Part shown: in pieces, positions 8,067 through 15,684 of the stretch | Numbering within the stretch: position 1 is the first letter of the stretch | Layout of the letters: each line of letters begins with the position of its first letter | Assembly (NCBI RefSeq): GCF_011682235.2 | Contig: NZ_CP076718.1 | Location: forward strand, 932,607 to 996,606 | From: Rhodocaloribacter litoris | GTDB taxonomy: Bacteria > Bacteroidota > Rhodothermia > Rhodothermales > ISCAR-4553 | Direction: 5' to 3' | Length of the DNA stretch: 64,000 nucleotides | Notes under the pieces: generated by a model | What the model was told of the DNA's origin: nothing | Seen by the model: only the letters and a program-made list of their open reading frames with translations | Databases searched by the model: none | Made by a program: the position numbers and the translations under genes

Positions 8067-9017
8067 TCATGCCGGCGTCTCCTGCCAGTACTTTTCGAGC
8101 CACCGGGCCGTGGCCGCCACCTCCTCTTTCATCGTCTCCTCCCCGATCTGCACGAGCCGGTCCCGCGCCTTCCAGTCGTCCAGTTCGATCTCATCGGTGC
8201 TGCGGAAGACATGGTTGAGGCGCCGGTAGCGTTCGCCGAGGAGCTGGCGGCACTGGTAGTCGGCAATCCCCGTCACCCCTTCGAACAGGATCTGTACCAG
8301 CGGGCGGGCCCACTGGGTATAGCCCCAGTCGAGGCGCTCCCCTTTGACGACCATGTGGACGGTGCCGGTGCCGATCGAGAGGAGCACCACGTCGTCGACC
8401 GTGGGACGCCCGATGATGCGGGCGCGGCGATCCTGCGTCTGCGCCAGCGCCGCCATGCTCGGGTTGTTGGCGATGACCCCGCCGTCGATGTAGCCGTCGA
8501 CGGTGGGGAAATAGGTGGGGGCGGCGCTCGTGTAGAGGGCCACGTCGGCAACCCGCACCGCGCCGTCGCTGTCACGGCCGCCGAAGTTGTGAAAGAACTT
8601 GGGCTTCCAGGTACGTTTGTCCGGCTCGGGATCCTCGTTGTCGAGGTCGAAGGCAGGGATGAGCACCTTTTGCCCGAGCGTGCTGAGGGTGGCGTCCCCG
8701 AAGATGCGTTCCAGCTCCCGGCGGAGGTAGCGATTGTCGTACTCGGCGCCCACGGCCCGCCCCAGGTCCCGTATGTCGTCGAAGGCGGTGTCGTAGAAGA
8801 TGTCCTTCCCTTTCTGGTAATAGAGGGCGCGCAGGTCGGTGGGGCTGAGACCGTGCGCCAGCCCCAGGGCGATGATGCCACCGGTGGAGGTGCCGGCGAT
8901 CAGGTCGGTGTGGCGGCGCCAGCCGGGCACGGCGGCGTCGAGCTGTTCGAGCAGCACGGCCGTGAGCAGGCCGCGGATGCCCCCGCCGTCGAGAGAGAGA
9001 ATGCGAAAGGTTGCCAT
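8067..9017 (-). CDS. Patatin-like phospholipase
   Basis: The 316-residue protein carries the complete patatin catalytic set: oxyanion-hole motif DGGGIRG at residues 10-16, nucleophile elbow GTSTGG, and the dyad Asp in YIDGGVIANNPS. These enzymes hydrolyse acyl chains from lipids using a Ser-Asp dyad, and no signal peptide is visible, so it is probably cytosolic. The compact FRILSLDGGGIRGL form resembles CapV-type effectors, but no cyclic-nucleotide synthase or other defence gene is adjacent, so a housekeeping or membrane-turnover role is at least as likely. Confidence 0.9.
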   Translation of the reverse strand: MATFRILSLDGGGIRGLLTAVLLEQLDAAVPGWRRHTDLIAGTSTGGIIALGLAHGLSPTDLRALYYQKGKDIFYDTAFDDIRDLGRAVGAEYDNRYLRRELERIFGDATLSTLGQKVLIPAFDLDNEDPEPDKRTWKPKFFHNFGGRDSDGAVRVADVALYTSAAPTYFPTVDGYIDGGVIANNPSMAALAQTQDRRARIIGRPTVDDVVLLSIGTGTVHMVVKGERLDWGYTQWARPLVQILFEGVTGIADYQCRQLLGERYRRLNHVFRSTDEIELDDWKARDRLVQIGEETMKEEVAATARWLEKYWQETPA

Positions 9018-9128
9018 AGACGTCGCCCCGGTTAATGGAAGGGTGAAGGGATGGAAAGAGGAGAGGTGTCGATGCAGGGAATTAAACCCGCCCCGCCGAC
9101 ACCTGCAACCCGGTCTTTTGCCGGAAGC

Positions 9129-10508
9129 TCAGGGACGAACCGTTTTGGCGGCCTCGTTGGCGGCGACGATGAGCGGATCCAGGGCAGGCGCGAGGGGGGG
9201 CGTGTAGATCAGGTCGAGGTCGCGGATGCGGTCGACGGTCCAGCCGTCCCAGATCAGCGGTACGAGCACGTCGGCGCGGAGGGCGGCCCCCTTTTCGCCG
9301 ACGCAGGCGGCCCCCAGCAGCCGCCCCCGCCGCCGTTCGACGACGAGCTGCACGTGGACGGGCCGGGCCTCGGGGTAGAGGGGCACGTGCGACCAGTGGC
9401 GGATGGTGACGGTGAAGGCGTCGAAGCCGGCCTCCCGGGCCTCGTCCGGGCGGAGGCCGGCGGCGGCCACCTCCAGGCCGAACACCTTCACGGCGGACGC
9501 CCCCACGATGCCCGGGAACTGTTTCGGGAGGCCGCGTCCCCGGCGGGCGGCGTTGTGCCCGGCCACCCGCGCCGTGCGGAAGGCCGTGGGCGAGAGCGGC
9601 ACGTACACCTTCTTCCGGTCGACGACGCGCTCGACCTCCACGCAGTCGCCGCAGGCCCAGACGTTGGGCAGGTTGGTCCGCATCTGTGCGTCGACGGCCA
9701 GCGCGCCGGTCTCGCCGAGGCGGAGGCGTGCCGCCGCGGCCAGGTCCGTGTTGGGCTCCGTGCCCATGGCCAGCAGGACGAGCTGGCAGCCGATGTGCTC
9801 GCCGCGGTCGGTCCGCACGCTGCGCACCATGCCGTCCGGGTGGTGATCGAGCCCGACGGCCCGCTCGCGCCGCACGACGACGCCGTGCCGCCGCAACGCG
9901 TCCTCGACGAGCGGGCGCAGCGCCGCGTCCAGGTAGGCGTGCAACACACCGGGCCCCGGCTCCAGGATGGTCACCCGCACGGCGCGTGCCCGTAGTGCCT
10001 CGGCCATCTCGACCCCCACGTAACCGCCCCCCAGGACGACGGCGTGCCGGACGGGGTGGGCGTCGAGGTAGGCCCGCAGGTCGACGGCCTCCTCCAGGGT
10101 CCGCACGGCGAAAACGTTCGGTGCCTCGAGGCCGTCGAGCGCGGGGCGACGGGGCCGGGCGCCGACGGCCAGGATGAACTTGTCGAACCGTTCCTGCCGC
10201 ACCATGCCGGTGGCCAGGTCTTCGACCGTGAGCCGGTTCCGGGCGGGGTCGAGGGCGAGCACGCGGTGCCGGGTACGGACCGTGCCGCCGCGGGTCTGCT
10301 CGAAGCGCCCGGGTGTGAGCCGCACCAGCCGCTCGGCCTCGTCGATGGTGCCGGCCACGTAGTACGGAATCTCACAGGCACCGTAGGAGATGTGGGGTCC
10401 CTGCTCGAAGAGCACGACCTCGGCCCGCGGATCGGCACGGACGGCCGCGACGGCGGCAGCCGGTCCGGCGGCGGTTCCTCCGATGACGGCGATGCGTTGC
10501 GCGGGCAT
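9129..10508 (-). CDS. FAD/NAD(P)-dependent oxidoreductase, CoA-disulfide reductase/NADH oxidase-like
   Basis: The 459-residue flavoprotein has an N-terminal FAD motif IAVIGGTAAGPAAA, a second dinucleotide fold VVLGGGYVGVEMAE, and the FAD-binding segment NVWACGDCVEV. The cysteine in SYGACEIPYYV (Cys45) occupies the redox position of CoA-disulfide reductases and Cys-dependent NADH oxidases. A C-terminal dimerisation domain (KVFGLEVAAAGL onward) is present. Likely roles are CoA-thiol redox balance or peroxide/oxygen removal. An alternative TTG start lies six codons upstream. It follows the Rrf2 regulator gene closely, which suggests that regulator senses redox or Fe-S status for this gene. Confidence 0.85.
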   Translation of the reverse strand: MPAQRIAVIGGTAAGPAAAVAAVRADPRAEVVLFEQGPHISYGACEIPYYVAGTIDEAERLVRLTPGRFEQTRGGTVRTRHRVLALDPARNRLTVEDLATGMVRQERFDKFILAVGARPRRPALDGLEAPNVFAVRTLEEAVDLRAYLDAHPVRHAVVLGGGYVGVEMAEALRARAVRVTILEPGPGVLHAYLDAALRPLVEDALRRHGVVVRRERAVGLDHHPDGMVRSVRTDRGEHIGCQLVLLAMGTEPNTDLAAAARLRLGETGALAVDAQMRTNLPNVWACGDCVEVERVVDRKKVYVPLSPTAFRTARVAGHNAARRGRGLPKQFPGIVGASAVKVFGLEVAAAGLRPDEAREAGFDAFTVTIRHWSHVPLYPEARPVHVQLVVERRRGRLLGAACVGEKGAALRADVLVPLIWDGWTVDRIRDLDLIYTPPLAPALDPLIVAANEAAKTVRP

Positions 10509-10544
10509 GGCAGGGGCAGGCTGCAAACGGTCAGGACGCCGGCG

Positions 10545-11000
10545 TCATGCCTCCGGGGGCACCGGAGCGCCCGGGGCCAGCCGGAGCCCCTCTTCCCGGA
10601 TACGGGCGGCCAGGGTCGCCAGCGTCGTCCCGGTCAGGAGCGCCTGCAGGCGCCCGCGCTCCACGCGCCAGGCGTCGTGCAGCGGGCAGAGCCGGTGCTC
10701 ACCGCACCCGGGCAGGCCGAGCACGCATTCGGTGAACAGTTCCGGCCCGTCGATGGCGACGACGATGTCGTAGAGCGTGATCCGGTCGGGCGACCGCGCC
10801 AGGGCGACCCCTCCTTTCGGCCCCCGAAACGAACGGATCAGCCCGGCCTCCGTCAGCTTCTGGAGGATCTTCGTGAGAAAGTGAAAGGAGATGTCCAGCT
10901 CCTTGCTGATCTCGCGGATGGCGACGTAGCCCTCCGGTTCCAGAGCCGTCAGGTAGAGGGTGGCACGCAGCCCGTATTCGGCGCTCTTCGATAGCAGCAT
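10545..11000 (-). CDS. Rrf2 family transcriptional regulator with Fe-S cysteines
   Basis: The 151-residue protein begins MLLSKSAEYGLRATLYLTAL, the usual Rrf2 winged-helix N-terminus, followed by the recognition segment FLTKILQKLTEAGLI. Three cysteines in the CVLGLPGCGEHRLCPLHD segment match the spacing of the IscR/NsrR-type cluster-binding loop, so this is probably an Fe-S-sensing repressor. The oxidoreductase gene lies downstream in the same orientation, the two forming a likely redox-controlled unit. Confidence 0.9.
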   Translation of the reverse strand: MLLSKSAEYGLRATLYLTALEPEGYVAIREISKELDISFHFLTKILQKLTEAGLIRSFRGPKGGVALARSPDRITLYDIVVAIDGPELFTECVLGLPGCGEHRLCPLHDAWRVERGRLQALLTGTTLATLAARIREEGLRLAPGAPVPPEA

Positions 11001-11071
11001 CGTGTTTCGATCCAGCAGGCGTAGGCGTTATGCGTCCGTTGTCGCCGGAGGCAAGGTACGCTTTTTCCGGC

Positions 11072-12022
11072 TCACGTGCCCGGGTCGGCCAGGTGGGCGC
11101 GCAGCGGGTCGGCGGGCTCGGTGTGGTCCTCCGGATGGGCGGCCGCATGGGCCTCCGGCTCCAGGTGCGCCGTCACGAACACCTCCGCCCCCTCGAACTC
11201 CCGGGCGATGGCGGCTTCGACCACGTGCGAGCGGTCATGCGCCTCGGTGATGCTCAGCGTCTCCGGGAAAAGCAGGTGGTATTCGATCCAGCGCTGGTCG
11301 TTCACCCGCCGGTGCCGGACCTGATGATAGCCCGAGATGAGCCCGTCGGCCACGGCCCGGTCGAGCACGGACAGGATCTTCTGCGTGTCGCCGGCGTCGG
11401 CGGCCTCCATGAGGCCGGAGACGGCCTGCCGCACCAGCCGCACGCCGGTCCACAGGATGTTCACCGCCACGGCGACGGCCACCAGCGGGTCGAGCCAGGT
11501 GCGGCCCGTCAGGGCGACGAGCCCGACGCCGGCCAGCACGCCGAGGCTCGTCCACATGTCTGTGAGCACGTGCCGCCCGTTGGCTTCCAGCACGAGGCTC
11601 CGGTGCCGGCGCCCGACGTACACCAGCGCCAGCCCCAGCCCCAGGTTGACCAGCGTCAGCCCGGCCAGGATCCACAGGCCCACGTCCAGCTGCCGCAGCG
11701 CCGGCCCCTCGATCAGCGCCCGAACCGCCGAGTACAGGATGGTCACGGCCGCGATCAGGATCAGTCCCCCCTCGAAGCCGGAGGAGAAATAGGCGATCTT
11801 ACCGTGCCCGTAAGGATGGCCCGCATCCGGCGGGCGCACGGCGTACCACAGGCTGAAGGCGGCAAACCCGGTCGCAAAGAGATGGATGACCGACTCCACC
11901 GCGTCCGAGAGGATGGCGGCGCTGCCCGTGATGAAATAGGCCGTCATCTTGCCCGCCAGCATCAGAAAAGAAACGGCCAGACTGGCCGCCATGGCAACCT
12001 TTCGGGCGTCACGGACAGGCAC
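11072..12022 (-). CDS. Cation diffusion facilitator (CDF) family transporter
   Basis: The 316-residue protein has about six membrane segments followed by a cytosolic metallochaperone-like domain (SVLDRAVADGLISGYHQVRHRR). GSAAILSDAVESVIH in TM2 and NGRHVLTDMWTS in TM5 are CDF signatures. In TM2 the usual metal pair is Glu and His spaced by three residues, instead of His/Asp or Asp/Asp, which leaves the exported metal (Zn, Fe, Mn or Cd) uncertain. The C-terminus is His/Glu-rich (EPEAHAAAHPEDHTEP). The start is GTG at 12022; ATG at 11992 is an alternative. Confidence 0.9.
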   Translation of the reverse strand: MPVRDARKVAMAASLAVSFLMLAGKMTAYFITGSAAILSDAVESVIHLFATGFAAFSLWYAVRPPDAGHPYGHGKIAYFSSGFEGGLILIAAVTILYSAVRALIEGPALRQLDVGLWILAGLTLVNLGLGLALVYVGRRHRSLVLEANGRHVLTDMWTSLGVLAGVGLVALTGRTWLDPLVAVAVAVNILWTGVRLVRQAVSGLMEAADAGDTQKILSVLDRAVADGLISGYHQVRHRRVNDQRWIEYHLLFPETLSITEAHDRSHVVEAAIAREFEGAEVFVTAHLEPEAHAAAHPEDHTEPADPLRAHLADPGT

Positions 12023-12200
12023 GATCGACAGCTGCTCGGGCAGGTGAAGTCTTCCACGCTCACAAAATCTACCCCTCTTATCGAACAGCGCTCAAAATGA
12101 TTCCCTGATGTTACGCAGTTGAAACCTGTGGGATAGCAGGACGACCCCTCCGTCGCTTCGCGATACCTCCCCTTCGCATGTTGACAGGGGTAGGTTTTCA

Positions 12201-12297
12201 TATAGCGTTGGTCCATGCTGCTGAAGGCGTCGTTGTGCAGCGCAATGTAGCCGCACCCTTTATGGGTGCGCCCCATGGCCCACAGGAGAGCCCGGGC
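12201..12297. repeat. Dispersed 97-bp repeat, copy 1
   Basis: The sequence aligns without gaps to 41159-41255 with 14 differences in 97 positions. It contains a hairpin, CGCACCC/GGGTGCG, whose stem is identical in both copies while two of its loop bases differ. Substitutions are spread evenly over codon positions in the only frame common to both, so it looks like a structured non-coding repeat. Confidence 0.85.
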
Positions 12298-12412
12298 CGG
12301 CGGGACGCGCAATGCGTCCAGATCCGCGGCTACACGTGGGCAGCCCGGGCCGGCGGGACGCGCAACGCGTCCCGGGACGCGCAACGCGTCCAGATCCGCG
12401 GCTACATGTGGA
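12290..12412. repeat. Local tandem repeat of about 53 bp, two units
   Basis: Unit 1 (12290-12342) and unit 2 (12343-12412) share GCCCGGGCCGGCGGGACGCG and then CAGATCCGCGGCTACA. Unit 2 has an internal 18-bp duplication of GGGACGCGCAACGCGTCC, which shows expansion by slippage or recombination. Confidence 0.85.
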
Positions 12413-12552
12413 CCGTTCGCAAAGGCAGCCATGCCCTCCATAACCACGACCTCCGCTGTAGACCACGTTCAGGAACAAGACATCGTCAGTTCCTGCGGAA
12501 GCCTCCGGTTTCCGCGAAGGCGGGACGCCCGTCCGTAGGCTCAGTTTTCTAG

Positions 12553-12573
12553 ATCCCCAATCAAGTTGGGGAT
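12553..12573. repeat. Short intergenic hairpin
   Basis: ATCCCCAA (12553-12560) and TTGGGGAT (12566-12573) form an 8-bp perfect stem with a 5-nt loop. It resembles the REP-type hairpins scattered in many bacterial genomes. There is no T tract to mark it as a terminator. Confidence 0.6.
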
Positions 12574-13000
12574 GACAGATCGAAAGGGCTCTATGGGTCT
12601 CAAAAGCCACTTTCTGTGAATACCTACCCTTGTCAACCTTCGCATGGGGAGGGACTTTTCAGACCGCGTCGTGCCAATACAAGCCCTTCCCCCTGGCCGC
12701 CCCCGGCGGCCCTGCAGGGGGAAGGGCCCCGAAGGGGGGATGGGGGTCGCCCTCTCCCTGGTCGAGGGGCCTGCCACGAAGCGAAAGGGAAGCAAAGTGA
12801 CGGCTTCGTCGCCTACTGCGTAACATCAGTGATTCATTCGCTGGAGCGCTCCGGGGATCTTGAGCGAGCTGAATCCCTCGGCATTTTTGACTTCGCACAC
12901 TCTTTATACGAATCACCGCCTCCCCCGGTGCGAACCGCTGTCTCGTTTTTTATATTCGGTCTAAATAAAGCCTGTCTCACGCAACCAACGCATCCACCCG

Positions 13001-14458
13001 ATGTTGACCTTTTCCAGGCATCCGTTTTACGCGCTGCTCCTGGCCACCGCGATCAGCCTGAGCGCCTGCGACAGCAACGATCCCGGCCGGCCGGGTATCG
13101 ACGGCGACACCCTCCAGGTGGAAGGCGGGCGCGGCACGGATGTTCAGATCCCCCTGACCCTTCGTGCCGAGGCCGGCATCCAGGCGCTCACCGTCTCGGT
13201 CGACGGCGACACGCCGCAGCCGGTCGACGTCGACGCGGGCGCGACCGAACAGCAACTCACCTACGTCTTTACCATCCCCGCCTCGGCAACCCTGGGTACG
13301 GAGTTCGTCCTGCTGTTCACGCTGACCGACCAGGCCGGGGCGGAAACGCAAATCACGGCGCGCGTCGTCACCGGCAAGCTGATCGAGACACCCGAAACGT
13401 ACACGTTCACCCGCAACGGGGCCTCCACGGTCTCCTTCCCCGGCCAGACCGACCGCCTCAACATGCTCCAGGAGATGAAAGCCTACCTGACACAGGGTGA
13501 CCGGGGCGAGCTCCTTTCCGAACAGGCCCTGCTCGACATGTTCGAGAACACGGGGGGCAACGGGGGCGGCCACTTCTCCTTCACCTCCGACCGGCAGTTG
13601 AAGGACAAAACCTTCCCCCCCGACCTGGACGCCCGGCTCTTCGAGAACCTCTTCGCCCGTGCCGCCGCCGCCAGTGAGCGGGGCCAGGCGGGGATCACCG
13701 CCTCGAACGGCACGGCCGGCCTCCTGGTCCGCGAGAACAGCGGCAACACCATCCTGGTCGACGAAAACGGCCGGGAGTTCACCCAGCTGATCGAGAAGGG
13801 GCTGATGGGAGCCGTCTTCTACAACCAGATCTACAACGTCTACCTCACCGACAGCCGGGTCGGCAACGGCGTCGAGAACGTGGAACTGGTCGAAGGCGAA
13901 AACTACACGCCCATGGAGCATCACTGGGACGAGGCCTTCGGCTACTGGAATGCCCCGCCGGACTTCACCTCCCCCTGGCCGGAGGCCCGCAGGGGTGAGC
14001 TCCGCTTCTGGAGCCACTACTCGAACGTGGTGGACAACGTAGCCGGTGGCCTGCTGGGCACCAACAAGATCCTCATGGACGCCTACAAGGAAGGACGCGC
14101 GGCGATCGTGAACAACGATCCGGTCACCCGGGACGCACAGCGCAACGTCCTCTACGCATACCACGAACTGGTTGCCGCCGCAACGGCCGTGCACTACATC
14201 AACCTGACGCTCGGCTACCTGGACGAGGGCAAGACGGGTGAGGCGTTCCACACCCTCTCCGAAGCCTGGGCGTTCGTGAATGCCCTGAAGTACAGTCCCC
14301 GCCGAAAGATCTCCCTGGAACAGATCGAAACGATCAAAGAGGAGAAGTTTGGCGCCGGCGGCAACTTCTGGAACGTCACGTCCGCCGGCCTGAACGAGGC
14401 GAAAGCCACCCTGGTCGAGATCTACCCCGAGCTCGCCCCCGTTCAGGACGATCTGTAG
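13001..14458 (+). CDS. DUF4856 domain lipoprotein
   Basis: The 485-residue protein begins with a lipoprotein signal (LATAISLSACDS), a short beta-sandwich region (residues about 30-125), and then a long helical domain starting ETYTFTRNGASTVSFPGQTD that matches DUF4856, a family related to imelysins and nearly always encoded next to them. It should be anchored on the periplasmic side of the outer membrane. It is the first gene of a four-gene operon with imelysin, HTTM and TonB-receptor genes. A role in binding iron or another metal is inferred from this context. Confidence 0.85.
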   Translation: MLTFSRHPFYALLLATAISLSACDSNDPGRPGIDGDTLQVEGGRGTDVQIPLTLRAEAGIQALTVSVDGDTPQPVDVDAGATEQQLTYVFTIPASATLGTEFVLLFTLTDQAGAETQITARVVTGKLIETPETYTFTRNGASTVSFPGQTDRLNMLQEMKAYLTQGDRGELLSEQALLDMFENTGGNGGGHFSFTSDRQLKDKTFPPDLDARLFENLFARAAAASERGQAGITASNGTAGLLVRENSGNTILVDENGREFTQLIEKGLMGAVFYNQIYNVYLTDSRVGNGVENVELVEGENYTPMEHHWDEAFGYWNAPPDFTSPWPEARRGELRFWSHYSNVVDNVAGGLLGTNKILMDAYKEGRAAIVNNDPVTRDAQRNVLYAYHELVAAATAVHYINLTLGYLDEGKTGEAFHTLSEAWAFVNALKYSPRRKISLEQIETIKEEKFGAGGNFWNVTSAGLNEAKATLVEIYPELAPVQDDL

Positions 14459-14479
14459 GCGTCCCTGCCCGCTGAATCC

Positions 14480-14518
14480 GGCGTGAGGCCGGGCGGCGTG
14501 CCCGTCCGGCCTCACGCC
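14480..14518 (+). other. Strong intergenic hairpin within the operon
   Basis: GGCGTGAGGCCGG (14480-14492) pairs perfectly with CCGGCCTCACGCC (14506-14518) around a 13-nt loop, 22 bp after the DUF4856 stop. With no T tract it is probably an mRNA-stabilising or partial-termination element that makes the first gene more abundant than the rest. Confidence 0.65.
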
Positions 14519-14532
14519 ATCCCGGTTTGATC

Positions 14533-15672
14533 ATGTCCCACGCGATGAACATACGTCCGCACCCGTTCCCCTTCGTCCTGGCCGGTATCCTGCTGCTCGC
14601 CTCGTGCGACAGCAGCCCTTCGACGTCCGAGCCGCCGCCGGACGCAACGTTCGATCGTTCGGCCATGCTCGAAAACTACGGCCGGACCATCATCCTTCCC
14701 GCCTACGAGACCCTGAAGCAGGCCGTGGACGCGCTGCAGGCCGCGGCGACGACCTTCGCCGGCAACCCGACGGCGTCCAACCTTGCGGCGCTCCGGGAAC
14801 GCCTGAAGGCCGCACGCCTGGCCTGGCAGGACGCCGCCCTGTTCCAGTTCGGTCCCGCCGAATCCGTAACGCTCCGCGCCACGCTGAACACCTACCCGGC
14901 CGACGAAGCGAAGATCGAGGCCAACATCGCTTCGGGCAACTACGTCCTGGGCACGATCGACAACCGGGCGGCGGTAGGGTTTCCGGCCCTGGCCTACCTC
15001 CTCTACGGCCCCGGCTCCACGGATGAGGAGATCCTGGCGGCGTACACGAACGACGCACAGGCCTCCGGCCGGATGACCTACCTGCAGGACAACGTCACCT
15101 TCATCAAGGCGGCCACCGACGCCACCTTCGAGGCATGGCACGCCGACGGCGGCAACTACATCGGCACGTTTCTGAGCCCGGAGAAGGCCGGCACGGACGT
15201 GGGCAGCGCGCTGGGCATGCTGGTCAACGCGTTCATCCTCCACTACGAACGCTTCATCCGGGACGGCAAGATCGGCATCCCGGCCGGCGTCCGCAGCGCC
15301 GGCGTGCCCCGCCCCGGATCGACCGAAGCCTTCTACGGAGGCTACTCGGCCGAACTGGCCGTGGCCGGCGTACGGGCAACCCGGCGGCTCTTCCTGGGCA
15401 ACAGCCGGAGCGGCGCCGAAGGCCCGGGCCTGGACGATAACCTGCGCTTTCTGGGCGCGGAGACGCTGGCCGACCAGATCACGACCGAACTGGACGAGGC
15501 CATCGCCGCCCTGGAAGCCCTGCAAGACCCCCTCTCCACCCAGATCGAGTCCGACCTCGAGCCGGTCCTCACCGCCTTCACCGAGCTGCAGGACGTCGTC
15601 GTGTTGCTGAAGGCGGACATGACCTCCGTGCTCGGCATCACCATCACCTTCCAGGACAACGACGGCGATTAG
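14533..15672 (+). CDS. Imelysin family (peptidase M75-like) lipoprotein
   Basis: The 379-residue product has a lipoprotein signal (LAGILLLASCDSS) and an all-helical imelysin-like body: NYGRTIILPAYETL, LRERLKAARLAWQDAALFQFGPAES and the C-terminal TFTELQDVVVLLKADM. Imelysins are iron-regulated surface or periplasmic proteins linked to metal uptake; peptidase activity is doubtful. The usual GxHxxE motif appears replaced by GFPALAYLLYG, so the His and Glu are missing. ATG at 14545 is a possible alternative start. Confidence 0.85.
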   Translation: MSHAMNIRPHPFPFVLAGILLLASCDSSPSTSEPPPDATFDRSAMLENYGRTIILPAYETLKQAVDALQAAATTFAGNPTASNLAALRERLKAARLAWQDAALFQFGPAESVTLRATLNTYPADEAKIEANIASGNYVLGTIDNRAAVGFPALAYLLYGPGSTDEEILAAYTNDAQASGRMTYLQDNVTFIKAATDATFEAWHADGGNYIGTFLSPEKAGTDVGSALGMLVNAFILHYERFIRDGKIGIPAGVRSAGVPRPGSTEAFYGGYSAELAVAGVRATRRLFLGNSRSGAEGPGLDDNLRFLGAETLADQITTELDEAIAALEALQDPLSTQIESDLEPVLTAFTELQDVVVLLKADMTSVLGITITFQDNDGD

Positions 15673-15684
15673 GAGGTCGTACGC

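Larger units (their letters stand above)
12023..13000. other. Gene-free repeat-rich interval
   Basis: This 978-bp stretch between the divergently oriented CDF and DUF4856 genes has no convincing coding frame. It holds a 97-bp repeat shared with 41159-41255, a local tandem repeat at 12290-12412, a hairpin at 12553-12573, and a GC-rich purine/pyrimidine palindromic stretch near 12680-12730. The last 60 bp before 13001 turn AT-rich (TATATTCGGTCTAAATAAAG) and probably contain the promoter for the DUF4856 operon. Confidence 0.7.

Noticed and set aside
8067..9017. The patatin gene as part of a CBASS defence system.
   Set aside because: No CD-NTase, ubiquitin-like or HORMA/TRIP13 genes adjoin it.
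12201..12297. Minus-strand peptide similar in both repeat copies (GCGYIALHNDAF / GCDYIALHHDAL).
   Set aside because: The 14 substitutions fall 4, 4 and 6 on codon positions 1, 2 and 3 and several change residues, so there is no good sign of protein selection; a structured repeat explains the data better.
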